A stretch of 64,000 nucleotides of DNA. Origin: Suillus spraguei. Taxonomy: Eukaryota; Basidiomycota; Agaricomycetes; Boletales; Suillaceae. The DNA lies in the NCBI GenBank assembly GCA_016800925.1, contig JABCPU010000027.1, positions 124,001 to 188,000 on the forward strand, given 5' to 3'. Positions 1-11,770 of the stretch are shown piece by piece. The translations under genes were made by a program, and so were the position numbers. Numbering within the stretch: position 1 is the stretch's first letter; each line of letters opens with the position of its first letter. Below the pieces are notes generated by a model. That model saw nothing but the letters and a program-made list of their open reading frames with translations, was not told the origin of the DNA and made no database searches.

Positions 1-461
1 CCCCGGTCCGAAACAATGGAATTCACAGACACGTTTTGTAGACAAAATGAAACCACTCATGACCACCCTTCGGAGCATTAGACTTCCTCACTCTCGGACC
101 TGTCGAAACGGATCAACTTAAACGCGGTTGCAACACAAATTCTCGAAACAGACCATGACTAGAGAAAGGGGGCTTTGTCGCAACATGGGAGATTTTTTCA
201 TACAAGCCGAGTTCCACCATGACCTCCGTCGTGCGTCGCGAGACTGAAATTCCAGCTCCAGTGGTGGTTATTACATCATGCGCTTCGTATAAGTCTATGT
301 GGATATCGCGCCCTGCAAACTTCCCGATCGTGATGGCGAGGACAAGCCCTCCTATGCCCGCACCACTGCATAGGAAGTTCAGTCTGCGTCCCGTTTGTGA
401 GAGGTTATTCGGCTCACCAGATTGCTACTCGAAACTTGGAAGTGGGGGATGAGAACAACAT
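1..461 (-). CDS. FAD-dependent monooxygenase, N-terminal part (leaves the window on the left)
   Basis: Partial gene on the minus strand. Exons as read: 461-418, 365-154, 99-33, with the next intron (donor GTGTCT) running off the edge; the joins keep one frame (44, 212, 67 bases). The start of the protein has the Rossmann dinucleotide motif RVAICGAGIGGLVLA around residues 11-25, then a second acidic strand (IDLYEAHD) that would bind the FAD ribose, and GAGISVSRRT, typical of the salicylate hydroxylase-like class A flavoprotein monooxygenases. These enzymes hydroxylate aromatic or related substrates with NAD(P)H and O2. The phrase GGHEWFHFVYK near the end matches the substrate-domain entry seen in fungal members. 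The substrate cannot be told from 100 residues. The ATG at 461 is chosen because only a short lead precedes the GxGxxG motif, as is usual. Confidence 0.8.
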
Positions 462-2278
462 TGGTGGTGCGTTAGCCGCACTAGCGTGTTATATGCCAAG
501 TAATCACGCGACTCCCGTCACCCCTGTTCTGAAGTTGTCACCTGGTTCAAGTTGCACTATTTGGGTCAAGGAAGTTCTCCTCGCGAGTCTTCGGTACGGG
601 GTAAATATTAAACAGGAGACATTGTACCTAATATCGATAAGTAGTAGCATTTCATGATATTGATATATATACTTCGAATTACACCCCGATTGCCTTCATC
701 GTGTGATGTACACATCAGGGTCCTGTTTGAACTGGACTTATCATACAATTGTGCCCGATGTTGATCCAAGAGTATGCCTACGTATATCATGACAGTGGTG
801 TCGCTCTCATTCCTCGATGTCCTTGTTCAAGTTTGCATAACTTAATTATTGATCGGAGGAATACTACAAACACATACCGGAATGGAGGATAACGGACATT
901 AAGCATACCAGTAAGGTCCTTTGAAACGTTATGTTCGGATCCTTTAATCCTGGAGATTATTTTACCTGTTGATCGTTGGTGAGCATTTGCACTATGGATC
1001 ACATATTCCGTGCGAAGGTCTGAGCTCGCGCGCTCACGTCTTGGGGTGCTTGGTCGGACAAGTTCCAGTCAAGGACCGTCTGTTGACCTTCATCATCGTG
1101 ACCACCACTCCGCTGTCTACGTCAGCAACCGTCACGCCACCTCGCCGTCCATGTCAGCTATCAAGGTGCTAGTCACCATCACCGGGAGGGAGAACGAAAA
1201 ATATATCATCACCGGGAAGTGTCACTTTCATCTCCAGCAGTCCCTGCACCATAGACATCAGCGATCTCTTTGATGACAGGTACTAGCAGGTCCGTTGTCG
1301 CTGTGGCAGTCTGGCAGATGCTAACGTTGCGGTAAAGGGTGACTAGCAATTCGAAAGGCTGGATTTTAGGAACCAAGATGATGGTGCTTTGGACAGACCT
1401 GTCCCCCAGACTTTGTTGCGGAGTCTGCATCCATAGACCATGGCCAAATCTCTCAACTCAGCAGTGTTTTGCCGAACCGCTGTCGTAATTTCGGAGTAAC
1501 CCGTTCAGACTTCAAACGCAATTCATTCGAGAGCTTTATGATTCAAATCTAGTATCATTTCATGTGATGCCTAGCAGAAGTGTGATATATAAAATGGTGC
1601 GTGTTGTCACATCATATAAATCATTGGCTGAGTATTACGACAGCAACCACTGGACCTAGTGAATCAATGTGAAGTTTGATATTACAACGAACAAGCCGAC
1701 TGCGACGGGGGCTGTCAATTCTTCAAAGTGTGTGTACAATGTTTCGGTGACCTGTATAAGTTTGCAACGTCTCCATACACAGATCTAGTAAAATTAGCAG
1801 AAGCAGGATACTAAACGGCAGAAGGGACGTCTTGAGGGGATCGTGAAAGAAGCAGAAGAGGGGGAGCCTAGAACGCGTACTTGGCGATTTCGACTCCAAG
1901 GATTAACTAACTGCCAATTTGCTACTCGCAGTTAAAGCGAAAAATTGTACGTATCCCGTTAGTCTAGTACGCAAAGTTGATTTCTGATCGTTGAAGCTTT
2001 ATCTGTGAAGCTGGATTGAGACAGCTCTAACAGTGTTTTAACAAGAGTAGTCGTCTCTTTCCCAGAGCCCAACATGAGTCAGTGTATCGAAACAACGTTC
2101 AGCAAGTCTAGGACATGGGCATTTATTTATAGAATGAAGTTTGGCGCTGCAGCCACAATTTGAAGCGTCTAGGCTTCCATAATACTTTGTTTTGAACAAT
2201 TTGGACTGATGCCACCACAGACTTGCTGTATGCACGAGGTGCGCGGCGCTCGAGCTCAACGCTTGTTTCTTGCCTACC
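462..2278. other. Gene-free stretch between the monooxygenase and the RBR gene
   Basis: I see no coding exon chain here. Short open frames at 969-1273 (+) and 1209-1430 (-) overlap each other and show no recognisable domain or splice support. The part next to 461 and the part next to 2279 must hold the two promoters, but no clear TATA box decides their positions. Confidence 0.5.
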
Positions 2279-5200
2279 ATGTCGTGCCAGTATCATCTTC
2301 AGGGTCGGTGTCGTTACGGAGCAAAGTGCAAGTTTAGCCACGAAATACAGGCAAGCTTTCGCTCAGGAATCCTGAGTGGTTGTGTACTAAAGCTTGTCCA
2401 ACTCCATTACAGGGTGACGCATTAGCACTTACTCAGCATGTTGAGGTTGCTGAGTCGAGCCATACTAATGTCAAACGCCCATTCGATCATAAGGGTCGTC
2501 GTCAGCACAACGGCCAGCCTAGGGCGGCTCAGCCACAGGTGCAGCGCACCGTCTCTCAAAGGCCTTCTTCAGGGAATTCCGGTCATACGTCTGTTGGGCC
2601 ATCCCGAGGTTCCAAGGGTGGCGGAGTTTGTCGCGCTTGGAAGGCCGGGACGTGCACAAGAGGCGCCAAATGCCGGTTTCCACATAGTATCGAAGTATGT
2701 GAATATAATATTTCGGGCGCCTTTCTTTCTTGTATTCAGCTTGGTGACTATCAGGAACATATTGAAGATGTTGTTCCACAACAAATCGAATCAGAGGAAA
2801 AGTTGGCCGCAGAGGCTCGTGCAACCGAGATTGCCAAAGCTCGTGCGGCTGAAACCAAAGCTCGCGCAGCCGAGATTGCCAAGGCTCATGCAGAGATTGC
2901 CAAAGCTCGTGCAGCTGAAACCAAAGCTCGTGCAGCGGAGATTGCCAAAGAAGCCGCTGCGAAGACGGTCCAGAGCGTCGTGCTTGGGTCCATCGTAACC
3001 TTCAGCGCAGGCCTTGAATTATCTCACCTAATCACTGGATTCGAGTGCTGCACCTTGCGTATTGCAAATCTGCCCCCCAATGTGCGGGAAGATGAAATCA
3101 ATGCGCTGTTCACAGACCGAGGCCTTGATCGAGGGCGCTTCCACCTCATCAACGTCAAGCCCATGCCAAGTGGTGGAAAGCTTAGTGCTGAAATTATCAC
3201 AGACGCTGAGTCTGGAAAAGCACTCTCCCTTGACCTCGGTGGCTTCGAGTTCAGGGACGAAATTCTGACTCTCGAAGTATCAGGCTATAACAGCCCCGGA
3301 AGTATGTCCGCGGCGACTGAACGTGACAGTAATGTCCTTACGATATCCTGGCGTGTTCCGTCCGTGCGCTATGTCGCAGAGTACCCAATCACTGTAAATG
3401 CTGCTGCGAAAGCGCAGGAACTTAACCGCAAGATGTGCTCTGGGCGTCGAGTCAGTGTTGAAGTCAACACCATGCCACCTGGTCGCTTCGTAACAACTTT
3501 CCACGCCAACTCAGTCAAGATTAGTTTCCTTCCCCTAACTGTCTCTGACGAAGAAGTTAAAATATTTTCTGGCTCAGATGTTGTCAGGCGGTTGACGGTG
3601 AAGGGTGGAGTTTTCAACGAAGATGTCACTACCACATTACGGGACGATATCGAATGCGTCTCTCCTGGAAGTTTAATGTCCCTGGAGCCGCTGCTGCCGA
3701 CTCCAAACGCTGATGGTATCGTCATGGTCCATGCACGGTTTTCTTCTTGGGAGGAAGCGGACGCGGTGCGTACTCGTCTCCTTGACCATCGTATCGGGAA
3801 CGTGTCCTTGTGGTTCCGACTCCCGAATCCCACACAGTACTCGATTACTATCTCCACTGAGCAGTTCCGCGCACAAAGGTCTTTGTGGGATGCCTTGATC
3901 GGTGGCATCAAAGACAAGCGTGCCTGCATGTTGCACATTCATGAACAAAGTGCTATTGTCCGGATGCGTTTGTCTGGTTCCAAGAAAGAGGCACTCGGCG
4001 CACTCAAAGTTAGAGTAGAAAGCCTGATCGCAGGCGAGAAGGTGGAAGGGTGGCACATGACACTTGGATATCCAAACAACAAGTTCTTGCGTTCAGTTTT
4101 TGACGACACAGGCGCACTCGTACGTGCGGATTGGAGACGACAGGTTTTGAAAGTCTATGGAGAGTCAAAAGCTGTTGAACGGGCTCGTGAGCTGATCAAG
4201 GACAAGCTGGAGCAGCTCTCATCCCTCGAGTATACCAAAGTACTCGCGAAGCAGTCCATTCGATTTTTCCTCGCACGTGGAATCCCAGAGCTGAAGGAAA
4301 CCTTTGGCGAAGACAACGTCAAATTTATTATATCTGCACGGAGAATCACAATCTCTGGTGGCGAGGAAGCTCGACATGCCCTCGAGCGCTTGATTCAAAA
4401 CTCGCTCAGTGGACCACAGATCTTCACAGACCCGTCAGGACAGCAATCCTGCCCGATCTGTTACGACAACATATCTTCCCCGCTTCGTCTTGGTTGCGGG
4501 CACGTTTACTGTGCTCCTTGCATGCGTCATTTCTTGACGTCCGCTTTGGATTCTGGTCAGTTTCCGCTCACGTGCATGGGTGATGAGACCCAGTGTAAAG
4601 TCCCCATTCCTATTCCCACTATCCAACAATTCCTCCCTCAAACTTCCTTCAACCGCCTACTGGAAGTAGTATTCAACGCGCACATATCTCAGCATCCGCA
4701 AGAATTCAAATATTGCAAGACACCAGACTGCAATCAGATCTACCGCTCCACCGATCCCAACACTACGGTTGTAGGCCAGTGTCCTTCATGTTTCTCAAAC
4801 ATATGTACATCGTGCCATGATGACGTCCATGACGGCATGAACTGTGCCGAAAACAAGCGGCAGGCTGGACGCGTTACTGAGGAACGAGAAACAGAGGTAT
4901 GGCTGGCAGCTCATGGCGAGCGCGTGAAGAAATGCCCAACTTGTCAAGCACTGATCGAGAAAGTGGATGGTTGCAATCATATGACTTGCACACTGTAAGT
5001 TGTTCTTCTAGACGCCCGCCGCTTCTGTCTGCAGTTAATTGATTTTCTCGGGGTACAGGTGCAAGAGCCATATATGCTGGCGATGCATGGGCGTCTTTTC
5101 TGCTGGCACCATCTATGATCATATGCGCAACGAACATGGCACGATCTACGATGAGAATCCCGTTAATGAGCCCATCAATGTATACGAACAGCAGTGGCTG

Positions 5201-5416
5201 TTCGGATTGGCAGCGCAGCAACGTCAACAGCAGGAAGCGCTGCGCGTCATGCAGGCCGGGCGGGCGTTAATCGAAGAGCGGCAAAGGAGGGAGGAGGAAG
5301 CGAGGGCCCGAGCGCAGCAACGTCAGCGGCAGGAAGAGCTGCAAAGGAGGAGGGAGAGAGAGAGAGTCCAAGCGCAGCAACAGGAACGACCAAGCTGGGG
5401 TTGCACCATCATGTAA
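2279..5416 (+). CDS. CCCH zinc finger / RRM-like / RING-IBR-RING (RBR) E3 ubiquitin ligase
   Basis: Predicted 988 residues from exons 2279-2350, 2413-2694, 2740-4994, 5059-5416. The start at 2279 lies upstream of the longest open frame and adds a first CCCH finger (CQYHLQGRCRYGAKCKFSH). A second CCCH finger follows at about residues 96-118 (CRAWKAGTCTRGAKCRFPH), then an Ala/Lys/Glu coiled-coil repeat (about 150-185), an RRM-like segment starting ITGFECCTLRIANLPPN (about 215-300), a long middle region, and a full RBR module: RING1 from CPICYDN (about 688), IBR, and RING2 with KKCPTC, GCNHMTC and HICWRC (about 849-885). In RBR ligases the Cys of the GCNHM motif takes ubiquitin from the E2 before passing it on. 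CCCH and RRM parts suggest RNA binding. The last four residues, CTIM, fit a CaaX prenylation box. Intron 1 (2351-2412) is GC-AG. Intron 2 (2695-2739) is 45 bases, multiple of three and stop-free, and could instead end at 2754 or be retained; intron 3 (4995-5058) is required to complete RING2. Confidence 0.88.
2812..2966 (+). repeat. In-frame tandem repeat coding an Ala/Lys/Glu coiled coil
   Basis: Imperfect repeats of a 45-base unit, with one 21-base short unit between, code for AEIAKARAAETKARA-type heptads inside the RBR ligase. The copies differ mainly at third positions, so the array is not brand new, but unit number may vary between strains. Confidence 0.75.
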
Positions 5417-5623
5417 CGTGCCGTCAAACACAAGGAATGTCTAGTCAGGATTCTCATTACACAGGACAATGTATACGAAGCAAGGTATACGAAGTAACAG
5501 TTACAGGTACAGATACATGATGTGGATATGATGTAAAATAAATATGCAAAGTCGAATGCAAAGACAAGGACCAGCAAGATCGTTGACTTCCACTCGATCG
5601 AACGGATAACTACAAACAGCATA
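5417..5623. terminator. Convergent 3' ends of the RBR gene (+) and IRE1 (-)
   Basis: Only 207 bases separate the two stop codons. The stretch holds AATAAA-like A-rich sequence near 5533 on the plus strand. Both transcripts must end here, and the 3' UTRs may overlap. Confidence 0.4.
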
Positions 5624-8600
5624 TTAGTCAACCAATTCAAAATATGTTCTGAACATGGACTCGTGGCATAATGGTGTATTTGATATGACGCCGTGTACAT
5701 GCATGAAGAGGCGGGGGAAACGGCGGGTGAAGTAGGATAGGAAGCCTTCCGGCATGAGACCTAGATGCCGCTTAACATGATCGGGGAGATCTTGATAATG
5801 GTGTTTCTTCAAATACACGTTAGCTTCCAACAGAGAGAATTTTTGTACACAATTTGACTCACTTTATTTCGTAAAGCCCTTAGTAAATCTTGCACAGACT
5901 TGCCGTCGTACTTCCGGTACTTGCCTAGGTTCTCAATGAAAACTTTATCTAACCGTGCGTGCCAATCTTGACCGACGACATCAAAAAGCGCCGGTTTCAA
6001 GAATAATCAAGTTTTGGTCACGAGGATCTCGGCACATGATCTCGAAGCGGTCTGATGCGTCTTGCAAGAAGTTCAAGCGACGTCCTGAGTCCCAGAAAAA
6101 TGGGTGTAGAAGACATGATGTCGTGTCGGGCCTGTACACATAAATTACAAACCCAGAAATAGGCATGGACAAGAAACGTACCTGTTGTAGGCTTCAGTAT
6201 CCAACATTTTGGTGATTAAATCTACAGCCTCCGAACCCTCTTCACCAAACTGCTCCAGGCCGTCTAGGGATTTGGCATTTTTTAGAATATTGACCTCCCG
6301 CTCGAAGCGGTCTCCAAACGGGTGCAATCCGTTAGTGAGGACGTAGTAAAATAGGCAGCCCAGTGCAAAAATATCAACAGACTTAGTCAGTCTCGTTGGC
6401 TTGCCTGATGTTGACCCATTCACTGCAGTACCGACGCTGCCTCGTGATGACTGCGAGTGGTCATCGCTCATCGAGTCATCAAGCTTCACTTCCCCTCTGA
6501 GAATTTCAGGCGCTCTCCATCCAACAGTGCCCGCAGCCATGGCGCCGTGTGCTGTCGGCAGAAAACTCGTTTGGTCGATCTCGAGCTTCTTACATAGCCC
6601 GAAGTCGGAAATGAGCATCCTCCTCCCGCCATCCCTTCCAGATGCACCCTTCTTCTGTGCAGATATGAGAATGTTTTGTGGTTTAATGTCGCGGTGAACA
6701 ATCTTGAGCGAGTGTAGGTGTCGGAGCCCAGATGTTATCTGGCGGAGAGCACGCTTTGGATCAAATGAATTGGATATCTCGCGAAATTGGTCGGGGCTCT
6801 CGATGACGTCTGCGAGGGATGCGGGGCAAAGCTCGAGAGCAATGTAGAGGAAATTAGCATGGGCTTCTTGATAATAATATCGAATGACATTTGGGTGGTC
6901 GTCCGATTCTTGGAGAATATCAACCTCGCGAGAGGCGAGAGTAACGAAGTCTTGCAGGAGGCGCTTAACAGCCACTGAACGTCCCTGGAGGGAGCCTTGG
7001 TATACAACTGTTCCGTGAGATCCAAACCCTTGTGAACGCGTTAATAGACAAGATAAGGATAAGTTTCATTATCAGTATTCACCTAGTATAGTATCAGACA
7101 CGACCAGGGAAGATATGGCGGCCTGCGGCGCCTGAGGCACCACGAGTGTGGGAGAAGGGATGTTGTCTTTGACCACAGCCTCAGGAACATGACCGTTCGC
7201 ATCCTTGTCATCATGATCATCCCCTATGCCATTCACAGCTGTCGCTGTGCCCTTTCCTTTCTTGCCTCTGCGCCCACGTCGAGGGCGTTTCTTCGGCGTT
7301 GCAGTCTCCCTGTCACTGTCCTCTGCCTCTCCGATATCAAGTACTGTCGTGCTGGGGGTATCAAATTGTTCAGGCTCTGCGTAGTGGTTGGGAGGCTGCA
7401 ATACATGAGAAGGGGTGTCGTCTGGTGATAACATAGGTCCTGAGTTGATGGTAACTGGTGCGGGTTTGGAGGGAGCCGGGGATATCTCCATTGCGTGTAC
7501 GACAGGGGTATCTGAATGAGGCGATGTTGTCGCATCTCCATATGTCTTTTCATCGATGGAACTTGGTACAGACACCGTAGCAGGCGCCATATGAAGCCTC
7601 ATGCGGGGGAGCTTTGATCGGAATATAAATCCGGCCGCAAAGGCAGTGACGAGCATCATGGAACCAATGGTAGAAATGGGGGATGCTAGACCGAGTACCT
7701 TCGTATGTGCGCCAGAGCTAGTGCCCAACCACGGCATCCAGCCTGGCACAGTCATAGATGTGTTGTCACCGGGATCTGACAGGGTCGGCATGGCCTCTAC
7801 GGCATCGATTGGTGGATTCGAATTGTCGCTAGGAGGTAGCATCGCACCAGGAACACCTGGGAGTTGTTTGTTGTTCAAAGACGAATCAAGGTGGCGTTTA
7901 CCCGTAAGGCATTGAGTATTGCCTGGATCACGTTCGCATAGCTCCACCATCTTGCGCCGCCGTGTGATACCGTCGACAGACTCGATGAGTTTGTGGTTGA
8001 ATTCGGTGTCACCAAATGCGGTCAGTGGAAAGTGGTCCACACCCATTACATAGAGTGACTTGGTCTCATCGACAAGTCCGACATAAGCTGTATCGATGTC
8101 AAGGGAGGAGACATCCGATCCGCGCAAGAAGTCAGCACGAGGTTGCAAAAGAACAAATGGATCTGGTTTCTGGGGGCTCGACAGAACATCAAATACAGCC
8201 ACTCTATATAAAATATCAGAAATGTTCTGGTAATACACACGATATGCCTTACATGGGGCTATCAAAATGATTTGTCCACATGAACTGCGCTTTCTGCAGG
8301 GAGTACGGACCTGTGGAGTCATTTTCATGTGCTTTGAGTGAAACAATTGTGCCAGTGGGTAGGGAGTCAATGTATGTGCTGTCTTGCGTCTTCCGGTACG
8401 CCGCTTGCAAGACATTGTCGTGGTTGTTGGGACCATATGTGGAGAAAGACAGGTCCTGTATAGGAACCTTCCGACCATTGGGGGTATTTGAACGGGTGAA
8501 GATGGATATCTGGTAGTCTTGCAAGGAAGTCTTGTTTAGATGTAATGACTACAAATGCAATAGACACCTACCAGTACGTCCAATGAAGACCTCCGTCGGC

Positions 8601-9277
8601 ATGAAACTTTCCTTGTTTAGCATATAGTCTTCAAGTTCGTCCAAGTCAAGCTCCTCTTTGTGGCTGAAATTTTCAAACGGGTCCCAGGGGCACTCAGCAT
8701 TAATGGCCTTGACTTTCCCGGTTTCCAGTTCTATTGACAACAGGGACGTCTCTTTCTTTCCCACAAAGACCCGCTCATCGTCATCCCGCGCGAATTTAAA
8801 AGGCGACATCTCGACAAGCTGTGCCATGGAAAAAGATAGGCGCTGGAGTTTACTACTGGGGGTAGCCATTACATATATGTCGCCCGACTGTGGTTCGATC
8901 ATGTACACCTCATGATGGGCGTCATCATCATCTGTCAAGTCAGAGTCATAGGTGGGATGTTTGGTACGAACAAGCGGCGCAAGACTAGACGGAGCCTCGT
9001 GCGCAGAATGCGACATGGACCAGAGTTTCTGTCCAGAGGTACGGTTAAGTGCGTGGAATCGACCATCTACAGAGGCAACGAGAACGATATCGAGCAGAGT
9101 CGCGTCCTCTTTATCCTCCGCAAACGATGACGTGCTTGAATATCCAGCGCTAAGCGCCTTAGTGTCAGCACCGTTAGAGAGGGCGTTGCTGAGTCCAGCG
9201 TGTAGTGTGACTGTCTGGGCAAGACATATGGCTGCGAGTAAAACGATTAACGTCGAAAAACGAAATACAGAGGCCAT
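5624..9277 (-). CDS. IRE1: Ire1: ER stress sensor, kinase and endoribonuclease (one-base frameshift in RNase domain)
   Basis: Exons on the minus strand: 9277-8572, 8517-8253, 8203-7083, 7028-6182, 6131-5863, 5806-5624. Signal peptide (about 1-20), luminal sensor domain to about residue 490 (strands such as LVASVDGRFHALNR and YVGLVDETKSLYVMG), one membrane helix (IGSMMLVTAFAAGFIF, about 500), a long basic cytosolic linker, protein kinase from about 697 (GFGSHGTVVYQG loop, VAVKRL lysine, HRDIKPQNILIS, SDFGLCKKL), and the KEN RNase at the C terminus with KYRKYDGKSVQDLLRALRNK and HHYQDLP, which hold the conserved Tyr, Arg-Asn and His of the RNase site. Ire1 senses unfolded protein in the ER and splices the HAC1/XBP1-type mRNA. 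The exons sum to 3391 bases, one too many: the run of five T (plus strand A at 5983-5987) between the kinase extension and the RNase shifts the frame; four would give 1129 residues. Everything else looks intact, so an assembly error is likely. Confidence 0.92.
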
Positions 9278-9563
9278 GGGTTATGTGGGATTTTCTCTCC
9301 CCCATTGACCGACACAGATGAAACGACGTTTAGGACGCTGTGCTGGCAGGCGCATTCACCCCGATGCCTAGACTACCGGCTAGACTGCAAGACCGCCCTG
9401 AAATAATTAGAGACCTGCGCTGACTTTGAATATTGGTCCCACTGTACATACCGTGGCAGTATGCTGTTAGAACTTCAAACTTGATCTCAAGAGTCGAGTT
9501 GGCAGCCAGGCTTGCTCCTTGACCTCACCTAAAATCTAACTGAGACTCGTGCACATTATCTGC
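9278..9563. promoter_or_regulatory. Shared divergent promoter of IRE1 and JIP5
   Basis: The ATGs of IRE1 (9277, minus) and JIP5 (9564, plus) are 286 bases apart and point away from each other, so both promoters lie here. I see no clean TATA box; I did not find a convincing UPR element by eye. Confidence 0.6.
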
Positions 9564-11144
9564 ATGCCGGACATCCCAGTTGGATCTCAGATCTTCGACC
9601 TCGCATTTCATCCCACGCACTCGACTGTATATACTGGCCTCCTTAATGGAAAGGTCAAGGCCTTTCGGTATGATGAACAAGGACAGCATGAAGAAAGCTT
9701 CGTGTTAAGGCCTTCCAAGCGTTCTTGCCGTTGCTTGGATACTAGCGAGGATGGGTCTCGTCTTTGGGCTACTGGAAAGGCAAAAGCTATTTTGTATGCT
9801 TCTATTTTGATATTTGGACCATTGTCCATAGAACTAAAAACATATAGCACAATCGATACAGCCACTGGAATGGTCAGTGAGACGCGCAAAAATGCTCATG
9901 AGTGAGTCGCTGATTCCTGTGTGTGACTTTATGCTTCGTTGAGCAGCTGATGGCAGTGCCTATTAAAGTTCCCCAGTAAATCGCATCAAACGCCTCATGC
10001 CTCAGATGCTAGGCACTGGTGATGACGACGGAGTAATTAAGGTCAGCTGGTTCTGTTTGATGCGCCACGATCAATTTCTTACTTATTTGTGGGTAGCTGT
10101 GGGACCCTCGAAAGTCTGACCCTATTCGAGGTTATACCCATCATTATGACTTCATCTCTGATTTCCTTTGGTTAGACGACAAGAAGCAACTCATCACAAC
10201 CAGGTAAGCAAGTATCTATAGCAACAGTATCCTCTGCATTCTAACATCCCATTTTTTATCCTGTGCGAAATCAAGCGGCGATGGCACACTATCAGTGATT
10301 GATGTGCGTGGAAAGAAGCTAGAACCGGTGGCACAGTCCGAGGATCAGGAGGATGAGCTGCTCTCTATTGTTGCTATTCGAAGGTACTTCCACCTACATA
10401 TGTATCTAAACATGCTCATTGTGTGCATGCGAAATGCTGGTCCAATAGCGGGTCCAAAGTAGTAGTCGGCACACAGACGGGGATTCTATCCGTGTTTAAT
10501 CGTAGCCATGGATGGGGAGACTGTGTCGATAGAATACCTGGGTAAAAATGCGCTGTTGCCGGGTGCTTGCCTGATACCTCTCTCATCGTCGTTGCAGGCA
10601 CCCACAGTCGATTGATGCCCTTTGTACGCTACCATCGTCATACCCGTCCTCTCACTCCACCATCCTCACGGGATCGTCTGATGGTCTTCTGCGGGCCGTG
10701 CAGCTATTTCCTACAAAGCTCCTTGGGGTTGTTGCTGATCACGGGTCTTTTCCCATCGAAAGAATTGCAGTCGATCTCGGTGGGGAGGGAAGATGGGTCG
10801 GTAGCGCAGGTCACGATGACACACTCAAGATGACAGATCTCAAGGCCGTTTTTGAAGACGAAGAGGATGAGGAGGAAGTCAACGAAGCCGAAAATGTACA
10901 AATCATTCAAGCCTCGGACATAGACCCGCAGGAACCCGACGGAGCTGTCGTCGAAGCCCAAGCACTTCCCGAGGGCACTGCAGCAATGATTGAGGCCTCT
11001 GACAGTGATAAGGATGTACTGGACTCTCATTCTCCGAAGGAGAAGAAAAGAAAATCAAAAAGCAGTAAAAATGCGTTAGGAGGGAAGATCAAAAAGGCGC
11101 GCAACCAGATTGATGCAGACCCTTCCTTCTTCAAGGGCCTATAG
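9564..11144 (+). CDS. JIP5: Jip5/WDR55-like WD-repeat protein, 60S ribosome biogenesis
   Basis: Exons 9564-9793, 9848-9901, 9969-10041, 10097-10203, 10276-10383, 10449-10541, 10598-11144 give 403 residues. The N terminus (MPDIPVGSQIFDLAFHPTHS) and C-terminal nuclear tail (KEKKRKSKSSKNALGGKIKK, then DPSFFKGL) are hallmarks of the Jip5 family, nucleolar WD40 proteins needed for large-subunit assembly. WD blades are seen around VYTGLLNGKVKAF, GDDDGVIKLWD, TTSGDGTLSVID, VVVGTQTGILSVF, LTGSSDGLLRAV and VGSAGHDDTLKM. An acidic stretch (EDEEDEEEVNEAE) precedes the basic tail. An in-frame ATG 15 bases upstream (9549) is possible, but the family starts at M-x-DIPVGS. Intron 3 uses the weak donor GTCAGC. 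The gene is divergent from IRE1. Confidence 0.93.
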
Positions 11145-11770
11145 GCCTGGCACCGATGAAGCATCTTGTACATACATTTCCAGCATCACTGCCCTCGATA
11201 CTAATCTAAATCCCTAGGTGTATCTCATCGCTCCGCCTCTTGATGCGGGTAGCACTTACAGCCATTCAGGGACCGGAGAGTTCGTTATACTTAACCCGTC
11301 GGGAGGCTCAGGCAGGCTGTGAGATCAGTGCATCCACGACTATCCATCCCTGTAAATATTTTAGTTACTACATACTGCATCATCTTAATGAGATCCGTGG
11401 GGTTTAGTTTTGAATAGGTCCCAAGTTGTCCTTGGTCTATTAATGGACAGATAAATCTGCAAAAACTCACCGCTTAGATCCTCGTTATGTGATAATTGCG
11501 CTATTTCATTCGTATCAGCCCACATTGCACATCCTATCCGTTCTCATATACACACACCAGCTCTTGCATATTCAAAAGAATGAGTGGTTGAAATCCGTGA
11601 AGTAGCGTCAAAGCACGTGACACTACACGGATCTCGGCATTATCTCAAAATTTTAAAAATTTAGATCTCCAGCAGCAACCACAAAGTTGCAATCTGCCTT
11701 GACTGTAGACTGCAGCGTTCATACGTGACAATATTACTTACTACAGATTACCTTCTTCAGGTTTAGCGGT
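11145..11770. other. Intergenic between JIP5 and the ALDH7-type gene
   Basis: No coding signal. It should contain the JIP5 3' end and the promoter of the dehydrogenase. The part near 11640-11690 is A/T rich. I see no repeat. Confidence 0.5.

Noticed and set aside
3369..3938. Long minus-strand open frame of 189 codons
   Set aside because: It lies entirely antisense to the strongly supported RBR ligase coding exon and has no domain; a coding shadow.
6401..6697. Plus-strand open frame of 98 codons inside IRE1
   Set aside because: Antisense to the kinase domain exon; a shadow of a real gene.
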